DNA of 18,611 bases from NCBI GenBank assembly GCA_964461295.1, contig CAYWTX010000535.1, forward strand, positions 1 to 18,611, in the 5' to 3' direction. Source of the DNA: CAYWTX01 sp964461295. GTDB taxonomy: Bacteria; Planctomycetota; Phycisphaerae; SM23-33. Every line of letters begins with the position of its first letter. Position 1 is the stretch's first letter. Made by a program: the position numbers and the translations under genes. Of this stretch, positions 1 through 6,567 are shown piece after piece. A model generated the notes under the pieces. It was not told the origin of the DNA and made no database searches. It saw nothing but the letters and a program-made list of their open reading frames with translations.

Positions 1-17
1 CCTCTCCAAAGAAGGCG

Positions 18-260
18 TCCACAGATTACCCAGCGCGGCCGGCGGCCGCAACCAAAGGGACATGTGCCTTCATCGCAGAGAGCGCGGAGGTCGCAGAGAA
101 AAGTTCACTACAACCTCTGTTCTTTGCGTTCTTTGCGCTGAGAATCTTGTTCGCCTGCGAAGGAAAGCATCATCAGCAGTACAGAGTTCATAAGTTTCAC
201 AGATTGAGGGTCGCTTCGCGCCATCTTCTGAATCTGAGAAATCTGTGTAATCTGTGGATG
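18..260. repeat. Mosaic of short dispersed intergenic repeats
   Basis: There is no convincing gene here. The stretch is made of short simple motifs. An ACAGATTAC word occurs at 18-33. A purine-rich GCAGAG run lies at about 74-104. A CTCTG/TTCTTTGCG/GCTGAGAATC run lies at about 115-150. A CTGAGAAATCTGTGTAATCTG run lies at about 230-260 and is complementary in style to the first word. The few open frames are short and show no family resemblance. Similar CTCTGCG-type and ACAGATT-type words are, from general knowledge, spread through intergenic DNA of many environmental bacteria. That these are copies of such families is inference, because only this window can be compared. A related run occurs inside polA at 2418-2466. 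Confidence 0.4.
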
Positions 261-333
261 TATTCCTTACGACAGACGCCTCGCTCAGAAGTCGCAGAAT
301 GCCTGTGCGGCTCAAGAACTCGTAGGTTCGCAT

Positions 334-419
334 CTTAGCCCCGAAGGGGCGTTGAGGATCTAGCCGTGGGCGTAAGCCCCCGGTAGACAATGGATTAGGC
401 GAGAAGCCCTGAAGGGGCG
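334..419 (+). repeat. Copy 1 of an ~85-bp palindromic dispersed repeat
   Basis: Three small hairpin motifs occur in the same order and nearly the same spacing as the inverted pair at 12127-12317. The first is CTTAGCCCCGAAGGGGCG, ending in GGATCT. The second, at 362-384, runs from AGCCGTGGGC to GCCCCCGGT. The third, AAGCCCTGAAGGGGCG at 404-419, is identical to the third motif at 12194-12209. The middle motif differs in sequence but keeps its self-complementarity, as expected if RNA or DNA hairpin structure is what is conserved. No transposase gene lies nearby. Confidence 0.65.
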
Positions 420-512
420 ACAGAGAGCCTCCAGCGTGGGCAGACCCGCGAGACCCAGTTGTTCCACAAACACCCAGGGAACCGATGCGCAGTTCGTCCG
501 ATGGGGGCGAGG

Positions 513-585
513 GTAGGGGCGATGTCGCCGGCACGCGGCTTCTTGAGCCCTGGCTCAAGAAACTGATGCGGAAGGAAGCCCCTAC
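513..585 (-). terminator. Terminator-like hairpin downstream of polA
   Basis: A perfect 10-bp inverted repeat, TTCTTGAGCC / GGCTCAAGAA, lies at 540-549 and 552-561 with a 2-base centre, 21 bases past the polA stop codon. An outer pair, GTAGGGGC at 513-520 and GCCCCTAC at 578-585, brackets it and overlaps the polA stop. No T-run follows on the minus strand, so it is not a textbook intrinsic terminator. It could stabilise the 3' end of the mRNA or be another dispersed palindrome. Confidence 0.45.
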
Positions 586-3401
586 TTCGCCTCCATCCAA
601 TTGGGACCCACGCCCATGTCCACCTTCAGCGGGACGGAAAGCTGGATCGCGCCGGTCATCTCCTCGGCGATCATCGCCTTCTCGGATTCGACGGCCGCCT
701 CGGGCACCTCCAGCAGCAGTTCGTCGTGGATCTGCAGCAGCATGCGGCTGGGCCGATGTTCGCGGCGGATGCGGGCGTCGATGTTCACCATCGCCTGCTT
801 GATGAGGTCGGCGGCGGATCCCTGCACCACTGAGTTGATCGCCAGCCGCTCGGCCAGGGCCTTCCGCTGGGGGTTGCGCGAGTCGATCTCGGCGATTTTC
901 CGCCGCCGGCGAAAGATCGTCTCGACGTACCCTTGTCGCCGCGCGTTGGCGATGCACTCCTGGAGGAACTCCTCGATCCTCGGGAACCGCCGCTTGTAGT
1001 CGGCGATGAAGTCGCCGGCCTCCTTGCGCCCGATTCGCAGCGACGTGGCCAGCCCGAACGCCGTCTGCCCGTAGATGATGCCGAAGTTCACCGTCTTGGC
1101 TTTCGCCCGCTGGTCGCCTGTGACGGAATCGAGGGGAACGCCGAACACCTCGGAGGCCACGATGCGGTGAATGTCCTGCCCGGAGGCGAACGCCGCCCGC
1201 AGGGTTTCGTCGCCGCTGAGGTGCGCCAGCACGCGCAGCTCCACTTGCGAGTAGTCGGCCGAGACGAGCAGGCTGCCCGGCTCGGCCACGAAGGCGGAGC
1301 GAATGCGCCGGCCTTGTTCGGTGCGGATCGGGATGTTCTGGAGGTTGGGGTCGCTGCTGCTGAGGCGCCCGGTGGCCGTGCCGGTCAGGCGGAAGCTGGT
1401 GTGGACGCGCCCGGTGGCGGGGTTGACGCACTTGCCGAGGGCCTTGAGGTAGGTGCCGAGCAGTTTCTGGAGCGAGCGGTACTCCAGCACCAGTCGCGGC
1501 AAGTCGTGAGTGATGGCCAGTTCGTCCAGCACGGAGGAGTCGGTGCTGCGGGCGTTTCGCATGCGGCCGCCGGGGGCCGGGGGCTTGAGCTTCAGTTCGT
1601 CGAACATGACGACGGCGAGTTGGGCGGGCGAGTCGGGGTTGAACGGGTGTCCGGCCAGTTCGAGGATGCGCTGGCGGAGCTTGTCGGCCTCGGCGGCCAG
1701 CGGGATCGCCAGGCGGTCGAGGATCTTCTTGTCCACGAGCACGCCGGCGCGTTCCATTTCGGCGAGCACGGGCACCAGCGGCATTTCCAGGTCGTGGAAG
1801 AGTTTCTCCAACCCCTCGGCGTTGAGCATCTTCTCCAGCACGCCGGCCAGGCGCAGGGCCACGTCGGCGTCCTCGGAGGCGTAGACGGCCACGTCGGGGC
1901 AGGGAACGACGTCCATCGTTCTCTGGTTCTTTCCGCGGCCGATGAGGTCCTCGATGGGGATGCAGCGGTGGTTGAGGAACTCCATGGCCAGGGCATCGAG
2001 GTTGTACGCGGCGCGATTGGAGTCGAGCACCCATGCCGCCACCATGGTGTCGAAGAGCAGGCCGCGCAGAGGCATGCCTGCCCGCAGGAGGATGAGCATG
2101 TCGTACTTGATGTTCTGGCCGATCTTGGGCAGCGTTTCGTCGCCCAGGATGGGGGCGAGCTTGTCGCGGAGGAGTTCCAGCGGCAGGCAGCGGGCGCCCA
2201 TGGGCCCGCGGACGGGGAGGTAGACGGCCTGGCCCTCCCGCCAGGCCAGCGAGACGCCGACCAGGTCGGCGCGCATGGGGTCGGTGCCGGTGGTCTCGGT
2301 GTCGACGCTGAGGCGCTTCACGCCGGCCAGGTCGTGGAGGATGGCATCGAGCTTCTCCGGCGTGTCGATGCAGGAGTAGTGGAAGTCCCTGGCGGTGGCG
2401 GCGGGGGGGCCGGAGCTGTTCAACCGTGGAGACGCAGAGGGTTCAGAGGGAGCAGAGAGAACAGCGGAAACAGGAGAAGATAGTTCAAGAGAGAAAAGCG
2501 AAGGAGCGATTCTTCCTCTTTGAGGGCTGGTCGCTTCCATGACCGGGGCGCCGGCGGCGTCGAGCTGGTCCAGCAGGCGGTTGAAGCCCAGTTCCGCGAA
2601 GATCGGGCGGATGGCGGCCGGGACGCCCTTGAACCTCGTCGCCTCCAGGTCCAGCGGAAGCGGCACGGCGCGGTCCAGCGTGACGAGGCGGCGCGTGATG
2701 GGCAACGTGGCGGCCGAGGCGAGCAGGTTCTGGCGCAGCTTGGGCGTCTGCTCGTTGGCGTGGGCGAGCACGTTCTCGACGGTGCCGTACTTCTCGATGA
2801 GTTTCGCGGCCGTCTTGGGACCCACGCCCGGCACGCCGGGTATGTTGTCTATGCTGTCGCCGCAGAGCGTCTGGACTTCGACGGCCTGATCGGGGCGGTA
2901 GCCTTTCTTCTTGAAGACCGCGTCGGCGTCGAAGGTCTGGTCCTCCATGGGGTCGTACAGCACCACGCCGGGACGAAGGAGCTGGTCGAGGTCCTTGTCG
3001 CGGCTGATGAGGACTATCGGGTGCTCGCGGGCGAAGCGTTCGACGGCCGTGGCGAGCACGTCGTCGGCCTCGTGGCCGGGGGATTCGAGGATGGGGATGC
3101 CCAAGGCGCGGACGATCTGGAGGATGCGTGCGACCTGGGGTCGGAAGTCGTCGGGGGCGGGCTTGCGCGTGACCTTGTAGTCGGGGTAGTCGCGGCGGCG
3201 GAGGAGGGCCTCGGCCGGGCCGTCCACGGCCATGGCGAGGTAGGCGGGGCGCTTGTCTCGGATGAGTTTGAGGAGCATGGAGCAGAAAACGTACGTGGCC
3301 CGCGTGGGCTCGCCCGTGGGGCTGGTGAGGTCGCGGAACGGGGCGTAGTAGGCACGGTAGATCTGCGAATGGCCGTCCAGCAGGTAGATGGGCTCGCTCA
3401 T
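582..3401 (-). CDS. polA: DNA polymerase I (5'-nuclease, proofreading exonuclease, polymerase)
   Basis: Complete 939-residue family A DNA polymerase, which removes RNA primers and fills gaps in replication and repair. The 5'-nuclease (about 1-288) has LLDG with D9, AVDG with D60, the GHEADD acidic cluster (E111, D113, D114), SRDKD (D135, D137) and GDSIDNIPGVPGVGPKTA with D182/D185. The 3'-5' exonuclease (about 338-520) keeps every catalytic residue: D367 and E369 in VDTET, D434 in GQNIKYD, and Y507/D511 in YASED, so proofreading should be active. The polymerase domain has motif A DYSQVELR (D716), motif B RAKAKTVNFGIIYG (R765, K769, F773, Y777) and motif C IHDE (D893). F773 is the usual residue that excludes dideoxynucleotides. 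Length matches the family. The linker at about 289-337 is Ser/Pro-rich low complexity and seems to come from a DNA repeat. The ATG at 3401 begins MSEPIYLLDG, the normal family start. Its ribosome-binding site is weak. The gene is divergent from the Spy-like genes. Confidence 0.97.
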   Translation of the reverse strand: MSEPIYLLDGHSQIYRAYYAPFRDLTSPTGEPTRATYVFCSMLLKLIRDKRPAYLAMAVDGPAEALLRRRDYPDYKVTRKPAPDDFRPQVARILQIVRALGIPILESPGHEADDVLATAVERFAREHPIVLISRDKDLDQLLRPGVVLYDPMEDQTFDADAVFKKKGYRPDQAVEVQTLCGDSIDNIPGVPGVGPKTAAKLIEKYGTVENVLAHANEQTPKLRQNLLASAATLPITRRLVTLDRAVPLPLDLEATRFKGVPAAIRPIFAELGFNRLLDQLDAAGAPVMEATSPQRGRIAPSLFSLELSSPVSAVLSAPSEPSASPRLNSSGPPAATARDFHYSCIDTPEKLDAILHDLAGVKRLSVDTETTGTDPMRADLVGVSLAWREGQAVYLPVRGPMGARCLPLELLRDKLAPILGDETLPKIGQNIKYDMLILLRAGMPLRGLLFDTMVAAWVLDSNRAAYNLDALAMEFLNHRCIPIEDLIGRGKNQRTMDVVPCPDVAVYASEDADVALRLAGVLEKMLNAEGLEKLFHDLEMPLVPVLAEMERAGVLVDKKILDRLAIPLAAEADKLRQRILELAGHPFNPDSPAQLAVVMFDELKLKPPAPGGRMRNARSTDSSVLDELAITHDLPRLVLEYRSLQKLLGTYLKALGKCVNPATGRVHTSFRLTGTATGRLSSSDPNLQNIPIRTEQGRRIRSAFVAEPGSLLVSADYSQVELRVLAHLSGDETLRAAFASGQDIHRIVASEVFGVPLDSVTGDQRAKAKTVNFGIIYGQTAFGLATSLRIGRKEAGDFIADYKRRFPRIEEFLQECIANARRQGYVETIFRRRRKIAEIDSRNPQRKALAERLAINSVVQGSAADLIKQAMVNIDARIRREHRPSRMLLQIHDELLLEVPEAAVESEKAMIAEEMTGAIQLSVPLKVDMGVGPNWMEAK
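2418..2466. repeat. CAGAG-rich dispersed repeat inside polA, encoding part of the interdomain linker
   Basis: The plus strand reads GTTCAACCGTGGAGACGCAG followed by AGGGTTCAGAGGGAGCAGAGAGAAC. The rhythm and words (CAGAG, GCAGAGAG) match the intergenic runs near 74-104, and the base composition is unlike the surrounding polA codons. Read on the minus strand it is in frame and encodes a Ser/Pro/Ala segment (SAPSEPSASPRLN, residues about 316-328) between the 5'-nuclease and exonuclease domains. The atypical sequence may extend to about 2520 (residue 295). Repeat origin is inferred from composition and similarity within the window. Confidence 0.5.
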
Positions 3402-3615
3402 GTTCCGTGCACGCTACAGGATGGGAAGGGGGCGGTCAACGGAGGAGGCAACCAGCCGAGGACGACGACGAGGGCGAGCGGGAGGGAAGGGGGCCGATCT
3501 CGATCACGAGGGGCAGAGGGGCACAGTCCTCGCCCAGGGCAATCGCGGAATCGGAGTAAACCGCTGCTGCTCCCGCCGCAATGACTAGCGGAACCCCGAA
3601 GGCAGGAGACGAGCC

Positions 3616-4308
3616 ATGCAGAGCATACTGGCGCTGGCGCTGGCGGCGGTGGGGCTGTTGGTGGGTGCGGGGTCGCTTCTGGCGGAGGAGGACGCACCCA
3701 AACCCGACGGCGCGGCTCCGCGCGGCTCCGCGCGGCCGCACGATGCGCCGCTTCCTCGCGCCGACGCGAAGGACGGCGAAGACCATCGGCCTGGCGGCGA
3801 CGCTCGCCCGGACGGCCCGCGCCCGATGGGCCCGCCGCCTCTGCGCGTGCTGGAGCAGTTGGGCTTGAGCGACGAGCAGAAGACCAAGGTGAGGGAGATC
3901 GTGGACGCGGCGCACAAGGCGGCGGAAGGTAAGGACCCGCGGGAGCGGGGCGAAGTCATCGGCAAGGCGTGGGAGGAGATCGTCAAGACGGTCCTGACCG
4001 ACGAGCAGCGCACGAAGATGGAGCAGATCCGTCGCCAGCCGCCGCACGCCGGGCCGAGACCGGGCCCGGGCGCCGGTCCGTTCGCCGCCCTGGACCTCAC
4101 GCCGGAGCAGCGGGAGAAGATTCGGGCGATCATGGATGCGGCGCACAGGAAGGTGATCGAGGAAGTGCTGACGCCCGAGCAGCGTAAGAAGATGGAGCAG
4201 CGCCGGGTGGATGGCCCCCGCGAGTTCAAGCGAGCGCCGGAGGGCGCTGGCAGCGCGGACCGGCCGAGGGATGGCGCGGATCGCCGGGGCGGGAAGGACC
4301 AGGACTGA
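3616..4308 (+). CDS. Exported Spy/CpxP-like protein with LTxxQ motifs (paralog 1)
   Basis: Predicted 230-residue secreted helical protein. Residues 1-23 form a signal peptide (MQSILALALAAVGLLVGAGS, then LLAEE), followed by a Pro/Arg/Asp-rich spacer to about 75. Two LTxxQ-type modules follow: LGLSDEQKTKVREI at 83-95 with VLTDEQRTKMEQI at 126-138, then LDLTPEQREKIRAIMDAAH at 159-177 with VLTPEQRKKMEQRR at 184-197. LTxxQ motifs define the Spy/CpxP superfamily of periplasmic chaperones and heavy-metal or stress-response proteins. The exact role here is unknown. AGGAG at 3604-3608 sits 7 bases before the ATG, supporting this start. The gene lies 148 bases upstream of a longer paralog, probably in one transcript, and is divergent from polA across 214 bases in which I see no clear promoter. 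The tail is charged and glycine-rich. Confidence 0.8.
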   Translation: MQSILALALAAVGLLVGAGSLLAEEDAPKPDGAAPRGSARPHDAPLPRADAKDGEDHRPGGDARPDGPRPMGPPPLRVLEQLGLSDEQKTKVREIVDAAHKAAEGKDPRERGEVIGKAWEEIVKTVLTDEQRTKMEQIRRQPPHAGPRPGPGAGPFAALDLTPEQREKIRAIMDAAHRKVIEEVLTPEQRKKMEQRRVDGPREFKRAPEGAGSADRPRDGADRRGGKDQD

Positions 4309-4456
4309 CAGGCAGTGCCGCCAAGCAGGCTGTGGCGGGCGGTGGCTGGCGAACAGGAAGTGTCGGGAAGCAGGCGGAAGGGGTGATTGGACCGAATCTG
4401 GCACGCGTGGTGTCGAAGCGACAGGCAAGGGATCTCGTACTATCAGGAGAAGGACT

Positions 4457-5428
4457 ATGAAGACTCGGTGGACCATTGGGATGGCGGTGGCGGGACTGGG
4501 TTTCCTGGCGAGCATGGCGATGGCGGCTCCTCCGGCGGATGCTCCTCGCGAAGGTCGCGGCGGTCCGCGGGCCGGCGGGCCCCGCGGCGGGCCGCGCGGG
4601 CCGGAGATCGGCGAGCAGATCATCAAGGAACTGGGTCTGGCCGGCGATAAGGAGAAGCAGGTCAAGCAGATCCTCGACACATATCGCCAGGACATGGACA
4701 ACTGGAACAAGCAGAGCGGCGAAGAGATGCGCAAGCTGTTCGGCGAAATCCGCGCGGCCCGCGAGGCCAAGAAGGACGACGAGGCCAAGGCGGCCCAGGA
4801 GAAGCTGGAGAAGCTGATGGCCGCACGCGGCGAGAAGCGCGAAGCGCTGGTCAAGCAGCTTGGCGAGGTGCTGGACAAGGACCAGATGGAGAAGGTGAAG
4901 TCGATCCTGGCGGCGCGGCGAGGCCCCGGCGGACCTGGCATGGGGCCGGCGGCGCTTCTGGAGCGCGTGGGCCTCACCGACGACCAGAAGGCCAAGGCAA
5001 AGGCGATCATGGACGCGGCCGAGGAAGCGTCCAAGGGCAAGACCCCCGAGGAGAGTGCCGACCTGCATAGGAAGGCGTTCGACCAGATCACGAAGGAAGT
5101 GCTGACCGACCAGCAGCGCGCGAAGTTGGAGGAGTTCCGCCGGGCCGGCGGGCGCGGGCCGGGCGCGATGTTCGAAGGCCTTAACCTCACCGAAGAGCAG
5201 AAGGCCAAGGCCGAGGCGATCATGGCCGAGGCCCGCAAGAAGGGCGAGGCGAGCCCGGACGCGCGGCGGGAGATTTTCGGCGAGGCGATGAAGAAGGTAT
5301 CCGACGAGGTCCTGAACGACGCCCAGCGCAAGCAGCTCGAGGAGCGGCGCAAGGCGTTCGAGAGCCGTCGCGGCGGCGGCGGCGGCCGGCCGGGCGGAGC
5401 GCCCGCTCCGGAGGGCGCGGCGAGGTAA
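4457..5428 (+). CDS. Exported Spy/CpxP-like protein with three LTxxQ modules (paralog 2)
   Basis: Predicted 323-residue secreted protein, longer paralog of the gene just upstream. The signal peptide is about residues 1-23 (MKTRWTIGMAVAGLGFLASM, then AMA before APPAD). A Gly/Arg/Pro-rich spacer runs to about 50. Three helical modules follow: about 55-153 (LGLAGDKEKQVKQIL to LDKDQMEKVKSIL, most diverged, with a Lys/Glu/Ala coiled-coil stretch), 164-229 (VGLTDDQKAKAKAI to VLTDQQRAKLEEFRR) and 237-298 (LNLTEEQKAKAEAI to VLNDAQRKQLEERR). The tail is Gly-rich. Each module pairs two LTxxQ-like motifs about 45 residues apart, suggesting growth by internal duplication. The open frame extends upstream, but AGGAG at 4445-4449 placed 7 bases before this ATG, plus the signal peptide, fixes the start. 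A periplasmic chaperone or stress role is inferred from the family; no metal-binding Cys/His clusters are seen. Confidence 0.8.
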   Translation: MKTRWTIGMAVAGLGFLASMAMAAPPADAPREGRGGPRAGGPRGGPRGPEIGEQIIKELGLAGDKEKQVKQILDTYRQDMDNWNKQSGEEMRKLFGEIRAAREAKKDDEAKAAQEKLEKLMAARGEKREALVKQLGEVLDKDQMEKVKSILAARRGPGGPGMGPAALLERVGLTDDQKAKAKAIMDAAEEASKGKTPEESADLHRKAFDQITKEVLTDQQRAKLEEFRRAGGRGPGAMFEGLNLTEEQKAKAEAIMAEARKKGEASPDARREIFGEAMKKVSDEVLNDAQRKQLEERRKAFESRRGGGGGRPGGAPAPEGAAR

Positions 5429-5464
5429 CCGCGGGGGTGCGGGGCGCGGACAGTCTGGTTCGGA

Positions 5465-5510
5465 CTTGCGGTGGAGCGGCTCGCCCTTCGGGCGGGCGCT
5501 CCACCGCAAG
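5465..5510 (+). terminator. Strong hairpin after the Spy-like genes
   Basis: A perfect 14-bp inverted repeat, CTTGCGGTGGAGCG (5465-5478) and CGCTCCACCGCAAG (5497-5510), encloses an inner CGCCC-TTC-GGGCG stem capped by a UUCG-type loop. It lies 37 bases after the stop codon of the second Spy-like gene and before the restriction genes. CGTTTCC follows rather than a full T-run, so it is a plausible but imperfect terminator. It could also be a member of a dispersed palindromic repeat family. Confidence 0.55.
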
Positions 5511-5540
5511 CGTTTCCGTGCCGGGCCGGTTGGTTCCCTG

Positions 5541-5569
5541 TTTCGCCGCCGCCACCCGTCAGGTATGAT
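5541..5569 (+). promoter_or_regulatory. Possible promoter of the restriction-modification operon
   Basis: TATGAT at 5564-5569 matches the sigma-70 -10 box at five of six bases and lies 33 bases before the endonuclease ATG. The -35 region 17 bases upstream (TTTCGC) is a poor match. The position between the hairpin and the first gene fits, but the call rests on the -10 alone. Confidence 0.3.
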
Positions 5570-5602
5570 GCTCCTGCTGGCCGAGACAAGGGAAGCGAAT
5601 TC

Positions 5603-6562
5603 ATGGCGCCGTCACGGATAAACGCGGACAAGCCTCACCTCTGGAAAGTTGACATTGCGGCGTCGGTGGATCAGTTCAACCAGTGGTTCATGCAGTTTGC
5701 GCCACAGGCTTTCCGCTCAACACGGATCAAGACCACTGATCGCGTCAAGGCTGCCCTTCGCGCCACCAGTGACCTTCGGAACATCGATTGTGCAACGCTC
5801 GAGGCAAACCCCGGCGTCCTGCCCACGCTTCGCATGTGCATGGCGCCGCCGTTGGCAGTAGACCGCCTTGTGGGGCTTGCCGGCGCGAACAAGTCACTCA
5901 TCGGGAGCATGGAAGAGGGGAAACTCGCGTCGCGGATGAAGGCCGAACTCTTGCGGGAGAACCTGACGAGGGTGTGTCTCGTGTTGACGAGACTTCTCGA
6001 TCGCGAGGTATTCCCGTGGTTGGACACGGCAAGAGCGCCGAGCGAGCATGAGCGAGACCGCGCGTCCACGATCGTTGCGGATCGCCTGTGCAGTGCGGTG
6101 GCGAACCCGATTGTCCGCAACGCGCAGGAACAGCGTCAACTGGCCTTGATAGGGGATTGGCTGGATAGGCGGGGATATGTGAAGCAATCCCACCCGTCCG
6201 GAAGGCCACTTCGCGATATGCAACCGGGCACATACACGTTCCGGATGATCGTGGTTGTGGGCAAGGGCAGGAGAGTGAATATCCCGGTTGACGTGGTGGT
6301 GCAACCCAGGAAGCCGCGAAGGGATTCGCTACCCATTCTGATCGAGGCGAAGTCGGCCGGCGACTTCACGAACACCAACAAACGCCGCAAGGAGGAGGCC
6401 ACGAAGATACACCAGCTTCAGGCTGCCTATGGCCTTTCAGTCCCCTTCGTACTGTTTCTCTGCGGATACTTCGGGAGCGACTACCTTGGTTATGAAGCGG
6501 CCGAAGGGCTGGATTGGGTTTGGGAGCATCGAATTGACGATCTGGCGGAGTTGGGGCTATAG
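5603..6562 (+). CDS. Type II restriction endonuclease, XamI family
   Basis: Predicted 319-residue endonuclease. I recognise the family by the N-terminal block (DKPHLWKVDIAASVDQFN, FAPQAFR), LRATSDLR, the NPGVLPTLRM-APPLAVDRLVGLAG block and the C-terminal LQAAYGLSVPFVLFLCGYF. XamI cuts at GTCGAC, the SalI site, so that specificity is predicted. A PD-(D/E)xK-type centre is likely formed by D230 (NIPVDVV) with E248 and K250 (LPILIEAKSAGDF). ATG 5603 is preferred because GGGAAG lies just upstream and the extra upstream residues of the open frame are Pro-rich and unlike the family. The stop is 5 bases before the methyltransferase start, as in a co-transcribed restriction-modification pair. Base composition is visibly less GC-rich than the flanking genes, consistent with horizontal acquisition. 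Recognised from memory, not by search. Confidence 0.8.
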   Translation: MAPSRINADKPHLWKVDIAASVDQFNQWFMQFAPQAFRSTRIKTTDRVKAALRATSDLRNIDCATLEANPGVLPTLRMCMAPPLAVDRLVGLAGANKSLIGSMEEGKLASRMKAELLRENLTRVCLVLTRLLDREVFPWLDTARAPSEHERDRASTIVADRLCSAVANPIVRNAQEQRQLALIGDWLDRRGYVKQSHPSGRPLRDMQPGTYTFRMIVVVGKGRRVNIPVDVVVQPRKPRRDSLPILIEAKSAGDFTNTNKRRKEEATKIHQLQAAYGLSVPFVLFLCGYFGSDYLGYEAAEGLDWVWEHRIDDLAELGL

Positions 6563-6567
6563 AAGAG

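Noticed and set aside
147..802. Small plus-strand open frames near the left end
   Set aside because: They lie in repeat-like DNA or antisense to the polA 3' end, without good ribosome-binding sites or recognisable products.
933..2483. 516-codon plus-strand open frame opposite polA
   Set aside because: It is a mirror of polA codons, with His/Gly/Val-rich sequence and no family features.
3436..5631. Long minus-strand open frame (731 codons) opposite the two Spy-like genes
   Set aside because: It is antisense to two genes with signal peptides, good ribosome-binding sites and LTxxQ motifs. Its product is low-complexity Arg/Pro/Ser, typical of a shadow in GC-rich DNA.
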